35,936 nucleotides of DNA from positions 1 through 35,936 of the forward strand of contig CAYRYU010000074.1 in assembly GCA_964428355.1 (NCBI GenBank), in the 5' to 3' direction. This DNA is from CAYRYU01 sp964428355 (GTDB lineage Bacteria; Muiribacteriota; Ozemobacteria; Ozemobacterales; Ozemobacteraceae). Position numbers and translations under genes: made by a program. Below, in pieces: positions 1-9,130 of this stretch; the first letter of the stretch is position 1; each line of letters opens with the position of its first letter. The notes below the pieces were generated by a model. That model ran no database searches, was not told where the DNA came from, and was given only the letters and a program-made list of their open reading frames with translations.

Positions 1-172
1 TTTCCTCAGATCCATCTGGTTCCATGTCAGGGTTTTAAACTCCCGATCATATCCAAGAGAACTCGAGGAATCAAATGGCTCATGCCTCGTCCGACTGGCC
101 TCCCGTCTGCTTTTGCAGGGGCAATCCTTGGAATTCGGGGTCCTCATCGAAGATGCTTCGGGCCGGGAAAAA

Positions 173-994
173 TCATGGCCTTTGAGCATCCAGGAAGGTT
201 TTCAGGACGATCCGGACATTCTTCCGGTTGCGCATCAGTGCCCCGTGCCCTTCGACGGGATCCTCGATGACAAGTATCACCGTTGCGCCTTGTTCCCTCA
301 GCCAGGTTGCTGTTCGTCTCATTCCGGGAATGCCGTCGCGTTCGGGATTTGGGTCACGGGCGCCGGCAACGATGATCCATCGGGTTCCCTGCAAGGGACG
401 CCGCCCGAACCGTCCCTCGAGAATCGCCCGGGTCGGGGGATAATCGAGCCCGACACCCCCGGAACTGGCGACCGACAGCGAAAAGTAGCGCCTTCCGCGA
501 CCGCGGTCCAGTGCCGTGACGGCGTAGGAATTTGCGGAGCCGCGGCTGAACCCGTGGAATAACACAGTGCCCGGCTGTGCGCGCAGTTCTTTCAGGGCAA
601 GGTCGATCTCCCGGTAAATCTGGGGGGGAGAATAATAGGCCCTGGTGGAATCGTCTGTCCCGATCCACCACTGGACACACAGCAATCCCACCCCAGACTC
701 CCGGATGTGCGGATGCCAGAGTGCCAGGTCATCGGTAGCAAAACCCTTGCTGCCATGCAGGGAAGCGATCCACCGTTTTGGAACCGATTTCGGAGCTTTC
801 CACACCGCCAGGAAGCTTTGGCCATCTGACGTTGGGAGGATTTCCGGGCTCAGCTTCACCGCGTCCGAAAACCAACGCCCATTCTGCGCGCGACGGAAAA
901 CTTCCAGGGCATTCCCCGAAAGCGCCCGAGGATCGGCGAAGGCATCTCCGCCAGGTAGAAGCAAAAAGAAAAGAACCAGGGCCACCCGTCTCAT
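173..994 (-). CDS. Exported alpha/beta-hydrolase-like protein
   Basis: A 273-residue protein. The ATG at 994 is chosen over an upstream in-frame start because GGGGGA precedes it and a clear signal peptide follows (MRRVALVLFFLLLPGGDAFA). The mature part has a serine-hydrolase nucleophile elbow, G-F-S-R-G, with Ser near residue 150 after a hydrophobic strand (TVLFHGFSRG). A later Asp (GARDPNPE) and His (EGHGAL) are in the right order for a catalytic triad. An HGSKGF segment near residue 80 could supply the oxyanion hole. Seen: signal peptide and motifs. Known: such proteins are periplasmic or secreted esterases, or polyhydroxybutyrate-depolymerase-like enzymes. The substrate cannot be told. It lies 74 nt downstream of iorB on the same strand and may be co-transcribed, although no functional link is evident. 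Confidence 0.8.
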   Translation of the reverse strand: MRRVALVLFFLLLPGGDAFADPRALSGNALEVFRRAQNGRWFSDAVKLSPEILPTSDGQSFLAVWKAPKSVPKRWIASLHGSKGFATDDLALWHPHIRESGVGLLCVQWWIGTDDSTRAYYSPPQIYREIDLALKELRAQPGTVLFHGFSRGSANSYAVTALDRGRGRRYFSLSVASSGGVGLDYPPTRAILEGRFGRRPLQGTRWIIVAGARDPNPERDGIPGMRRTATWLREQGATVILVIEDPVEGHGALMRNRKNVRIVLKTFLDAQRP

Positions 995-1068
995 GTTTTT
1001 TCCCCCTGGTTCACTTCGGTCAGGTCCTGGAAATGCATCAGCGACATCAAACAAGGGGTGGGACCTTC

Positions 1069-1650
1069 CTATTTCGAACTCTGACGAAACAGGGCGAGGT
1101 TCTTTTCCAGCATTTCACCGCTCAGGAGGTCCTGAAGAGCCCGCTCGAAGTGGGCGCCGTCGACGCCTGGGATGAGCCGGTTTTTTGCGATCGCGGCGAG
1201 AACCGCGATGTTCTGCATCCTGGAGTCGGGCAGGTGCTGTTCAAAAACCCTGAAAACACTGATGTCGCGGGCCTGGCATTCCCGGGAGATGAGCTCGGTG
1301 CCTATTCTTGAAGCCTTTCCCAGGCGGACCTTCAAGGGTTGGAACTCGCAGTCGTAGTAAACCAGGGTTCCCTTGTCCGCAAGGTGCGTGTTCAGCCCCC
1401 GAAGGGCTTCATTCTTTTCGAGGGCGATCACCATGTCGGCCCTGCCCGGGCGAACCAGTGGAGAATGCGCTCCGTTCCCCATGCGGATATGGGAAACGAC
1501 GGTTCCGCCGCGCTGTGCCAGGCCGTGGGTATCGACCCCGCGGACAGGCAGGCCGGCAGCATCGGCCGCTCTGATGATCGTCTCGCTCAGCAACCCGATT
1601 CCCTGACCTCCGACCCCGATCAGATACATGTCGAAATTCTTCGCGCTCAT
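1069..1650 (-). CDS. iorB: Indolepyruvate:ferredoxin oxidoreductase, beta subunit
   Basis: A 193-residue protein of the pyruvate/ketoisovalerate oxidoreductase gamma-domain family, the normal size for IorB. The N-terminal glycine-rich motif GVGGQGIG and the following GVDTHGLAQRGGTVVSHIR stretch are typical of this subunit. With IorA it oxidatively decarboxylates aryl-pyruvates (indolepyruvate, phenylpyruvate) to aryl-acetyl-CoA and reduces ferredoxin in the cytoplasm; it can also run reductively in anaerobes. The ATG overlaps the TGA of iorA (ATGA), which implies translational coupling and balanced subunit production. Family assignment is confident; substrate preference is inferred from the family. 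Confidence 0.93.
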   Translation of the reverse strand: MSAKNFDMYLIGVGGQGIGLLSETIIRAADAAGLPVRGVDTHGLAQRGGTVVSHIRMGNGAHSPLVRPGRADMVIALEKNEALRGLNTHLADKGTLVYYDCEFQPLKVRLGKASRIGTELISRECQARDISVFRVFEQHLPDSRMQNIAVLAAIAKNRLIPGVDGAHFERALQDLLSGEMLEKNLALFRQSSK

Positions 1651-3530
1651 GATTTCATCTCCGTTTTCCCGGCCGGATCAATGGCTTCGCTCGGACAGGT
1701 CTGCAGGCACGATCTGTCGCCGATGCACAGATCTTCATGGACGACCACCGTACCATCGTCCCGGAACTGGTACGTGGGACAGGCGAATTGGCTGATGCAA
1801 ACATTCTTGCGGTTACATCGTTCCGAGATTTTTACGGGCGGCAGTCTCGGTTTTCCCTTGCGCAGGTTTTCGCGGGTGAACTTCAACATGCATGGATGCC
1901 GGGCGATGACCACATTGAACCCTTCAGTGTTCATGGCCTGTCCAACGAGGTCTTTCAGTCTGGCCTGTTGATATGCATCGACCTCGAAGATATTCTTCAC
2001 TCCGAGCCCTTCGAGAACGCGCCGGATGGGAATCGCATCCACCGGCCCGGAGAAATTCTTCCCGCTCGCCGGATGATTCTGGTGCCCGGTCATCGCGGTG
2101 GTGCCGTTTTCCATGACGATCAGGGTGAACCGGTGGCGGTTGAAAAGGGCGTTGACGATTCCGGGCAGACCGGCATGGAAAAAAGTGGAGTCTCCGAGAA
2201 AGGCGACGACCCGGCGTTCCTTGTTGAACAGGGAAAGTCCAGCGGCGGTTCCGCAGGAATGGCCCATGCAAAGAAGGACCTGTCCGATCTTGTACGGAGG
2301 GAGAAAACCGAGAGTGTGACACCCGATGTCGGCCACGGAAATATCCGACTCTCTCAATGCCTGTCCGATGGCATGGAAAGTGGAACGATGGCCGCACCCC
2401 GGGCACATCTGGGCGGGGCGGTCGATCACCGACGGGGAGACCGGGGGGAGGGCAAGGGGTTTTCCCAGAAGATCCGGCCAGGTTTTCCTTAGGATTCCCT
2501 CGACTTTTTCGGGAGTGTATTCACCAAGCCAATCTTCGGATTCGGTTTTGCCCGTGATCCTGGTTTTGATTCCGCGCTCGAAAGCCAATGCCTTGACCTG
2601 GACTTCCACGAAATCGTCCAACTCCTCGAGGATTTTCACATCCTCATGTGATTCCAGAAAATCCGCCAACAACTTTTTGGGAAGAGGGTGGATCATTCCC
2701 AATTTGAGGATATCGGGCTGTTCGTGAGTGTCTCCGAGAACGTCGAGCAGGGAGAGCCAGGGCAGACCCATCGTGATGATTCCCCGAGGGCTTTTCCGGG
2801 AGGTCACCGTCTGGAATTCGGATTTTTCCGAGTACCCGGACATCTCGGCCATCTTCACCAGGGCCCGCCTTTTCATCGGAAAAACCAAAGAAGTGATGGG
2901 AATGTAGGGGCCGTTCTCCGGGCGGAAACGGGGAGTGTCATCGGCCTTTCGTGGGGCGTAGGGAGAGAAGGCGACCTTCTCCTTGGCATGGCAGACATGA
3001 GTGGTCAAGCGAAGAATGATCGGCATTTTCTTTTCGGCGGAAATCCGGGCAGCCTCCTTGAACATCGAAACCACCTCCGTCGGAGAAGCGGGTTCGAAAA
3101 CGGGAATATAGGCCAGCCGCGCATAATGCCGGTTGTCCTGCTCGTTCTGGGACGAATTTGCCCCGGGATCGTCGCCGAGGACAACGACCATTCCCCCGAT
3201 CAATTCCATGTGGGACAGTTGAACGAAGGTATCCGCCGCCACGTTGAGGCCGACGCTCTTGAAGAACACGCAGGACAGATGCCCGTTTATCGACGCGCCA
3301 AACGCCACTTCGGTCGCCACTTTCTCGTTGGTCGAGAACTCGAAATACAGGGGATTTTTTCCGGCCGGAATGGCGGAGATGGCGTCAGCGATTTCGGGGG
3401 TCGGAGACCCCGGATAGGCGGTGACCACGCGAACCCCGGCTTCCACCATGGCACGGACGATGGCGGTGTTTCCCATGACGATTTCGGAAAATCCCTCCGG
3501 TTGAACCAACAATTCGCCAAGTTTTTTCAC
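1647..3530 (-). CDS. iorA: Indolepyruvate:ferredoxin oxidoreductase, alpha subunit
   Basis: A 627-residue catalytic subunit starting at GTG 3530 with AAGGAG 9 nt upstream. Order: an N-terminal pyruvate-oxidoreductase/transketolase-pyrimidine-like domain (AYPGSPTPEI), a middle domain, then a TPP-binding domain. The latter has the GDS-to-N motif (GDSTFFHAG then VMENGTTAMTGHQ) and a Cys-rich start (MCPGCGHR). A C-terminal ferredoxin-like segment follows. Length and layout match IorA. Oddity: in each C-terminal cluster motif (CNRKNVCISQFACP and CIGDRSCLQTCP) the second Cys of the usual CxxCxxCxxxCP is replaced (by Lys and Asp), leaving three Cys per motif. Similar variants may exist in bacterial subfamilies, so this need not be a defect. 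It is the first gene of the iorA-iorB pair, with a candidate promoter at 3626-3653. Confidence 0.93.
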   Translation of the reverse strand: MKKLGELLVQPEGFSEIVMGNTAIVRAMVEAGVRVVTAYPGSPTPEIADAISAIPAGKNPLYFEFSTNEKVATEVAFGASINGHLSCVFFKSVGLNVAADTFVQLSHMELIGGMVVVLGDDPGANSSQNEQDNRHYARLAYIPVFEPASPTEVVSMFKEAARISAEKKMPIILRLTTHVCHAKEKVAFSPYAPRKADDTPRFRPENGPYIPITSLVFPMKRRALVKMAEMSGYSEKSEFQTVTSRKSPRGIITMGLPWLSLLDVLGDTHEQPDILKLGMIHPLPKKLLADFLESHEDVKILEELDDFVEVQVKALAFERGIKTRITGKTESEDWLGEYTPEKVEGILRKTWPDLLGKPLALPPVSPSVIDRPAQMCPGCGHRSTFHAIGQALRESDISVADIGCHTLGFLPPYKIGQVLLCMGHSCGTAAGLSLFNKERRVVAFLGDSTFFHAGLPGIVNALFNRHRFTLIVMENGTTAMTGHQNHPASGKNFSGPVDAIPIRRVLEGLGVKNIFEVDAYQQARLKDLVGQAMNTEGFNVVIARHPCMLKFTRENLRKGKPRLPPVKISERCNRKNVCISQFACPTYQFRDDGTVVVHEDLCIGDRSCLQTCPSEAIDPAGKTEMKS

Positions 3531-3625
3531 CCGTTTGTCTCCTTGTTCAGATCAGGAATTCCAATAAACCAATGTATCGCCGGGCTTTCCGGGAAAAAAC
3601 AACCCCGCCTAACCCGCGAATAACT

Positions 3626-3653
3626 ATTGTACTATGTGCGTTTTTTGTTACAA
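3626..3653 (-). promoter_or_regulatory. Candidate sigma-70-type promoter for iorAB
   Basis: On the minus strand TTGTAA (3653-3648) is followed after 16 nt by TACAAT (3631-3626). The -10 matches 5 of 6 consensus bases and the -35 matches 4 of 6. Transcription would begin near 3619, giving a leader of about 90 nt before the GTG at 3530. Pattern match only. Confidence 0.4.
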
Positions 3654-3722
3654 GGCTTCATGATTCTGCACATTCTGGCCACGGCGTGTTGAAAGGCCGC
3701 CCGTTCGCCCCGTCCAAAACTC

Positions 3723-4577
3723 TTACTCCAGGCAAATCTCCACCCACTTCGGCTCGACCCGGCACATCATCTCCCGTCTGGTTCCAGGCTCGAGACCATC
3801 ATCAGGGGCCGGATCGCTCACGGGTCGTTGCACCATCAGGTAAAGGGTACCGGTTTCGGGCTCGAAGTGACTCCGGTTCCACACATCGAGGAGCATTCCC
3901 GCCAGGACACTCGAACCCTGGCGCAGCACCCCATGGGCCCGATTCAGCTTCCGGTACTTCTCCTTTTCGTAGGGAATCAGCTTGTCGGGGTCGATGGCAA
4001 AATCGACGGTGGGAGCGGTGGCGAATTCGGGGAAAACCTGCAAACGTGCTCTTTTCTTTTCCTGACGAACCACGAGCAGATTCCGACCGTCCTTCAGCCA
4101 GAACGCGCCCGCCAGGTTTGCGGGCAGGTCGATTGATGCTTTCGGAGTCAGGTCCCCCGTCAGGGCGATGAAATTCCCCTTGTTTCCAAAATTCAACAGG
4201 AATGCAACCGGAGCGGTCGGAGAACAAATGGCCGCCGCATGAACCGTTTCCGGCACCTTGACCATGCGCGCCTGTTTTTTCCTCAGATCGAACAATACTG
4301 GAGGCTTCTCAAAGGTCGTCAACAGAAGTCCGGACCCGTCGTGCGTCCAGGGCCGGTACAGCCCCGGAACCAGAAACCGGCAATCCTTTAGACCTGGCAA
4401 TTCGAGGTTCGCCGCGGTCTCGGGGGCAGTTCCGACCGCGGCGGCCGCGTAATAGGTCGCCCCCATCTGGAACTCCCAGGGTTTCGAAAAATACAGGGCC
4501 TGCGTTCCATCCGGGGCGGAGAAACGGGTGACCCCAAGGGGAGGAATCCCCTCCGGCCACCCTTCGATGACTCTCAC
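3723..4577 (-). CDS. Beta-propeller-like protein of unknown function
   Basis: A 284-residue protein starting at GTG 4577, with AGGA just upstream and an in-frame TAG about 15 codons earlier, so no longer start is likely. No signal peptide is evident. The sequence is a chain of short strands with repeated PDG- and KDGR-like turns (FSAPDGTQALYFS, GAFWLKDGRNLLVV), as in TolB/WD40-like propellers. That would fit a scaffold or sensor role, but I recognise no specific family. It is transcribed toward iorA but separated by 192 nt containing the candidate iorAB promoter, so it is probably a separate unit. Confidence 0.62.
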   Translation of the reverse strand: MRVIEGWPEGIPPLGVTRFSAPDGTQALYFSKPWEFQMGATYYAAAAVGTAPETAANLELPGLKDCRFLVPGLYRPWTHDGSGLLLTTFEKPPVLFDLRKKQARMVKVPETVHAAAICSPTAPVAFLLNFGNKGNFIALTGDLTPKASIDLPANLAGAFWLKDGRNLLVVRQEKKRARLQVFPEFATAPTVDFAIDPDKLIPYEKEKYRKLNRAHGVLRQGSSVLAGMLLDVWNRSHFEPETGTLYLMVQRPVSDPAPDDGLEPGTRREMMCRVEPKWVEICLE

Positions 4578-4995
4578 CTTTTCCTGCTTGATGTATCCTC
4601 TCCCCCGTTTTCCTAAGCTCTACAGCAATATACCATGACTCTAGCCCGTCCAGAAATCCCCGACAACTCATATTGGAGCCATTCCCTCGAGACCGAATTG
4701 GAGGTATCCTTGTTCCATGAGAGGCCTCCTTCTGAAGAGGTTTGTTCCAGGGAAAAAATCGCCCCCTGGGGTGGCCTCGTTCTGTTCAGCCTCCAATGCG
4801 CCTTTCAGGGTCTCCTTCCACCAAGTTCCGCACCCGAACGGCAGAGCTCCGGTTCTCCAAAAGTGGGTGAAGAGATCGAAAATCTGACGGCGGAGGGAAG
4901 GAAAGAAGGTGAATTGTTGGATCATGGGGCGAAAAATGAATGCGTTCGAGAGCAGGGATTCGTGAGGCATTGACTGGAGGAGGGCGAATGAAACC
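4578..4995. other. Gene-free divergent spacer
   Basis: 418 nt between a minus-strand gene and the plus-strand HtrA gene. Short frames here lack ribosome sites and protein-like composition. It presumably carries two divergent promoters, but no convincing -35/-10 pair stands out. GGAGGAGGG at 4976-4984 is the ribosome site for the downstream protease. Confidence 0.5.
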
Positions 4996-6384
4996 GTGAA
5001 GCGCACTTTTCGAATTGGCATTTTCCTTTGGATTTTTTTTGTTCTTTCGGCTTTTGCTCCAGCTTCCGCCCGCGAGGGGGAAACCTTTGCAGGAAGCAAG
5101 GTTTTTGGGGGAGAGGATTTCCGGGATGTCGTCCGAAAGGCCAAAGCCCTCGTTTTCCCTGCGGTTGTCTTCGTAAAACCAATTCGGCAGGACTTTTCGA
5201 AGGGAAAGATGGAGAAAGTCCAGGTTTTCGGAAGCGGGGTGATCATCTCCAGGGATGGAGTAGTCGTAACCAACAATCACGTGGTCGAGAAATCGATGGG
5301 ACCGATCAAGTTCATGCTCTCCGATGGAACCGTCGCAACCGGAAAGGTTCTCGGCAGGGACAAGGATACCGACCTTGCGGTGATCCGACTGGAAGTGCCA
5401 GGCAGAAAAGAGTTTCCCTTCGCGGAGTTGGGCATGAGTGGAAACCTCGAGGGGGGAGATTTCTGCATGGCGATGGGCGCCCCCTGGGGACTGAACCGCT
5501 CGGTTTCCCTGGGAATCATTTCCTGCCCCAGACGTTATCTTCCAGGAATCAGCCAATACAGCCTCTGGATACAGACCGATGCGTCAATCTCCCCCGGAAA
5601 CTCTGGGGGCCCCCTCGTCGATATGGAAGGAAAGGTCATCGGAATCACTGCGCTGGGAACAATCATCGGCGGAGATACCGGGTTTGTCGTTCCTTCTGAA
5701 ACCGTCAAAAGAGTCGTCGAGAAGATCCTCGAGGATGGCGAAGTCCGTTGGACCTGGACCGGCTTGAGATTACAGGCATTGAAGGATTTCACCAAGGAGA
5801 TTTTCTTCGACGGAGACCGGGGGGTTATCGTCGCCAGTGTGGATGAAGGCTCCCCGGCAGGTGTCGCAGGGATGAAATCGGGCGATTTGTTGCTTTCCCT
5901 CGATGGCCAGGAATTCAAGGCACTTTCCGAAGAGGACCTTCCGGGGATAAACAAGGCCCTGGGCGAGCTTCAGCCCGACAAGCCCGTGGCCCTTGAAATC
6001 CAAAGGGAAGGAAAGGAAATGAGCCTATCCCTGACCCCCCGCCTGAAAGGAAAGGTGGAAGGTGAGGATTTCGATTGCCGCCGATGGAACATGACAGTCA
6101 AAGTCATCAATCAGTTCAATGACCCGAGCCTTTACTATTTCCAGAAGGAAGGGATCTACCTTTTCGCCGTCCAGCCGCAGGGCAATGCCGCAACGGCCGG
6201 GTTGAAAACCGGGGATATACTTGTCACGGTCGGGGAGCATCAGGTTCTCACCCTTGAGGATCTGAAGTCTTCATATCAGGCCGCTATCCAGCAGGAAGAG
6301 AAAAGGGTCCTCGTTCTGGTTCGGAGAATGGGCATGCTTCAGAGGTTCGTAATCGAGTTTTCAAAAGACTTCGATCGCTATTGA
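4996..6384 (+). CDS. HtrA/DegP-like serine protease with two PDZ domains
   Basis: A 462-residue exported trypsin-like protease. GTG 4996 begins MKRTFRIGIFLWIFFVL, a signal peptide ending near ASA. The catalytic triad is intact: His95 in TNNHVV, Asp126 in KDTDLAVIRLE and Ser203 in SPGNSGGPLV. Two PDZ domains follow: about 250-350 (VIVASVDEGSPAGVAGMKSGDLLL) and about 380-455 (PQGNAATAGLKTGDILVTV). Known role of the family: periplasmic quality-control protease/chaperone acting on misfolded envelope proteins. Oddity: an ATG at 4988 with better ribosome-site spacing opens only ATG-AAA-CCG-TGA, and its stop overlaps the GTG start. The next gene is 23 nt downstream and encodes a related degenerate protein. 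Confidence 0.92.
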   Translation: MKRTFRIGIFLWIFFVLSAFAPASAREGETFAGSKVFGGEDFRDVVRKAKALVFPAVVFVKPIRQDFSKGKMEKVQVFGSGVIISRDGVVVTNNHVVEKSMGPIKFMLSDGTVATGKVLGRDKDTDLAVIRLEVPGRKEFPFAELGMSGNLEGGDFCMAMGAPWGLNRSVSLGIISCPRRYLPGISQYSLWIQTDASISPGNSGGPLVDMEGKVIGITALGTIIGGDTGFVVPSETVKRVVEKILEDGEVRWTWTGLRLQALKDFTKEIFFDGDRGVIVASVDEGSPAGVAGMKSGDLLLSLDGQEFKALSEEDLPGINKALGELQPDKPVALEIQREGKEMSLSLTPRLKGKVEGEDFDCRRWNMTVKVINQFNDPSLYYFQKEGIYLFAVQPQGNAATAGLKTGDILVTVGEHQVLTLEDLKSSYQAAIQQEEKRVLVLVRRMGMLQRFVIEFSKDFDRY

Positions 6385-6407
6385 CCGTTGGGGAGGAATA
6401 AACCGGC

Positions 6408-8672
6408 ATGAATACGCATCGGAACAGCGGAGGTTTCTTCGGGTTGTTTCCCCAAACGTTTTTTATCTTCCTTCTTCTGATCGGGTGGGGCCATCCAAAG
6501 GTCTGCGCCGAGAAGGAGGTTGCCCAACGTCTTGAAGAAATCGCCTCGAACAGCTTCTTCAAGTTGCAGGTTTTCCCAAAGGAGGACTTTGGCGAAACTC
6601 CCAAAGGTGGTGCATGGGGAGTACCCTGCCCAAACTGCGGAAGGGTCCATAACAACTCCTTTGACCAGAGCCTCAAGGAGGGAAAGAGCATCGACCTGTG
6701 GGGGGTTGTTATCGCTTCCGATGGCCTGGCATTCGTTCCCGATCCCATGATCGAACCTCGTTTCATGGATCACATTTCGGCGGAAACAGCCCCCGGGAAG
6801 ATACTGGAAGTCTCGTCCCTTGGAACTCTCAGCCAGGCACAGATCTGGGTGCTCAGGACAAAAGGCGGAAAACCGGAGGAACTTGGTTTTTCAGCATCAG
6901 GAACCCCATTTTTTGCAATCGCACCTGAAGAAAGAATGGGAAAACCCTCTTTCCGATCGCTTTCCATTTCCCCGATCGAGCATTTCTCGGATTCTGGCCG
7001 TTGGCTTGAAGTTCCTCCCGGTTCCCTGGTTTTCGATGAAAGGGGGAGTCCCCTCGGGTACACGCCCAACGGAAGGCTGGGGATGAATGGGAAAATCTAC
7101 CCCTGGCGATTCCAAGACCTGAAAAGTATGAGTCCGATCACCCCGGGCCAGTTGCAGTCCGATCCCAAGGTCTCGGAATTCGCTAGGAACATCCCGGAGG
7201 TTCAGTTCAAGTACCGTGAGGTGGCAGCCGGTTCGGAAGCTAGGGGCGACTATCCTCCGATGGGTTTTTCTTTCGGCGGGGATTCCGAAGAAGAGGCTGA
7301 ACCTTCTTCTGGCTATTTCCAGGATCCCAGAAAATTCTACGTCGATCCGGAGAAGGTTTTCTTCGGATATCCGGTACAGCCTGACAAGCTGATCATCCCG
7401 GCCAAACTGGCGAAAAAGAGGATCGCCCGCATCAAAAGCGTCAAGGTCAGGGTTCGGGACAAAGAGGTTGAGGGGAAATTCCTGGGAGTTTTCAAGGATT
7501 TCTGGGGAATACTGATCGGGATTCGCCAACCCTTGCTGCAAGTCGAGCCAGCGGGGGAAGTGGAGCTCCTTCCGGGTGCGATGGTCAGGACAGTCTTTTG
7601 CAGGCAGACAAGTGGAAGGAGAGAGGCAATCCTTTTTTACGACAGGACGGATGATTTCAGGAAAGGGTGGAAGAATGTCCAACGGCCCCGGTTCATGTTG
7701 GAATCGGAATCCGGAAGGGCAATGGTCAACGATTCTGGAGGGCTCCTGGGTCTTGATCTGGTGACACGGGTAAACCGGCTCCCCTATCCCAGCGAATACG
7801 GAGGTCCCGAGCTTGTCGAATTCTTCCCCATCCAGGAACTGAAATCCATGGTGGAAAACGCGGGGAAGTTCGTGGAACGGGAGTGGGTTCCCGAAGACGA
7901 GCGGGAAGAGAAACGGCTTGTTTGGTTGGGAGTGGAGTTCCAGGGGATGAACCGAAAACTGGCCAAGGCGAACAACCTGGAAGGGCCCACCCGGGACGGA
8001 AAAGTCGGGCTTCTGGTTTCCCATGTTTATCCGGACTCCCCCGCCGAGAAACTTGGAATAAAGGTTGGCGATGTTCTTCTCGAGATTTCCCTCGCAGATG
8101 TGGGCAGGCCGATCGGCTTGGTCGGGGTAGGAAGGGACGGCAGCCAGGGCAATTTTCAAATTCCGGGCATCGAAAGAATCCCCGAGGAATACCGAAGCGC
8201 AATGATCATGAAAATGCCTCCCCCATGGCCTCCCGTGAAAAACACCCTGAATTCCTTGCTGACAAGTATAGGATCGGGGGAAAAGGCCAACATCCTCTTC
8301 TGGTCCGGGAATGAATATCGGAAAAGGGAGATCATTCTCGAAAAGGGTCCCTATGATTTCGAAAGCACCGAAAAGTTCCACCATGTGGAAACCGGGGTCC
8401 ATGTCCGCGATTTAACCTATGAAGTCAGAAGGTTTTATTCCCTTCCGATTGATTACCAAGGAGTCATCGTTTCAAGGGTTGAAAGTGGAAGCAAAGCCCT
8501 GATCGCAAACATTCTTCCTTACGAGATCATTTATGAAATCAACGGGAAGGCAATCCGCAACGTTTCCGATTTCAAGCGGGTCCTCGAGGAACTTGAAGGT
8601 CAGAAGGTTGCATCCCTCCTGATGAAAATCGAACGCATGGGACAGAAGAAAGTGGTTAAAATCGAACTCTAG
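6408..8672 (+). CDS. PDZ protein with degenerate trypsin-like domains (predicted pseudoprotease)
   Basis: A 754-residue exported protein with GGGGAGGAA 9 nt before the ATG and a hydrophobic N-terminus (FFIFLLLIGWG) ending near VCA. After it comes a CPNCGR pair of cysteines. Residues about 90-250 resemble an HtrA protease fold (WGVVIASDGLAFV), but the catalytic His position reads FVPDPM, and the Ser region reads PGSLVFDERGSPLG. A second protease-like stretch ends with NDSGGLLGLD near residue 445, which keeps a Ser but no obvious His/Asp partners. Two PDZ-like domains close the protein (SPAEKLGIKVGDVLLE; IIYEINGKAIRNVSDFKRVL). I infer an adaptor or inhibitor working with the active protease encoded 23 nt upstream, in one operon. 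It ends with TAG. Confidence 0.8.
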   Translation: MNTHRNSGGFFGLFPQTFFIFLLLIGWGHPKVCAEKEVAQRLEEIASNSFFKLQVFPKEDFGETPKGGAWGVPCPNCGRVHNNSFDQSLKEGKSIDLWGVVIASDGLAFVPDPMIEPRFMDHISAETAPGKILEVSSLGTLSQAQIWVLRTKGGKPEELGFSASGTPFFAIAPEERMGKPSFRSLSISPIEHFSDSGRWLEVPPGSLVFDERGSPLGYTPNGRLGMNGKIYPWRFQDLKSMSPITPGQLQSDPKVSEFARNIPEVQFKYREVAAGSEARGDYPPMGFSFGGDSEEEAEPSSGYFQDPRKFYVDPEKVFFGYPVQPDKLIIPAKLAKKRIARIKSVKVRVRDKEVEGKFLGVFKDFWGILIGIRQPLLQVEPAGEVELLPGAMVRTVFCRQTSGRREAILFYDRTDDFRKGWKNVQRPRFMLESESGRAMVNDSGGLLGLDLVTRVNRLPYPSEYGGPELVEFFPIQELKSMVENAGKFVEREWVPEDEREEKRLVWLGVEFQGMNRKLAKANNLEGPTRDGKVGLLVSHVYPDSPAEKLGIKVGDVLLEISLADVGRPIGLVGVGRDGSQGNFQIPGIERIPEEYRSAMIMKMPPPWPPVKNTLNSLLTSIGSGEKANILFWSGNEYRKREIILEKGPYDFESTEKFHHVETGVHVRDLTYEVRRFYSLPIDYQGVIVSRVESGSKALIANILPYEIIYEINGKAIRNVSDFKRVLEELEGQKVASLLMKIERMGQKKVVKIEL

Positions 8673-9130
8673 GTCATCAATTCGTGAAGTGATCAGTTCA
8701 CGATTCCCGAGGCCACGGGAAATGAACTCCGGAATTCCTAAAAAAAGGAGTGGAGAATGGAAAATCCAGGAGCCGGAGAAAAAACTGATTGCAGGATAAT
8801 CGGAACTGCGCAAAACAGGCAAAACCGAACGGCGGTTATTGTGATGAGATATTCATCGAGAAATTCCTTTGAAAGGTTTCCCCCCAAAGCGGATGCAGGA
8901 TCGGAATGAACAGTGGAAATTGCTTTCGGCGATTTGGAATCATGACGAATGCCTCTATGTACAATCCTGGTCAAGGGCAGGGGGGAATTTTTCCAAGGCG
9001 TATTCGATGGAAAATGGGAGAGATGAACGCCTTCGAGGCCAGGGATTGCGGTGTTCCTGTGATAAATGCAAATTCCCCGGGTTGAGCCGGAACTGACCCG
9101 TTCCCCTGGGACACCTCTGGCAAGGGTTTC
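8673..9130. other. Gene-free convergent spacer
   Basis: 458 nt between the stops of two convergent genes. Near its left edge is a 22-bp palindrome (8682-8703). The rest shows no ribosome site followed by a plausible frame and no canonical hairpin plus T-run terminator. Confidence 0.5.
8682..8703. repeat. 22-bp near-perfect palindrome (hairpin or operator)
   Basis: TCGTGAA, G, TGATCA, G, TTCACGA in order: 20 of 22 positions are symmetric. It starts 10 nt after the TAG of the pseudoprotease gene. As RNA it could form a 7-bp stem but lacks a U-tract, so it is either a weak terminator/processing hairpin or a binding site for a dimeric DNA-binding protein. Confidence 0.45.

Noticed and set aside
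1..172. Left edge of the window, checked for a gene end or a terminator of the hydrolase
   Set aside because: No convincing frame end, hairpin or T-run was found.
8869..9096. 75-codon plus frame with CSCDKC, a possible small zinc protein
   Set aside because: No ribosome site and otherwise unpatterned sequence; the cysteines alone are not enough.
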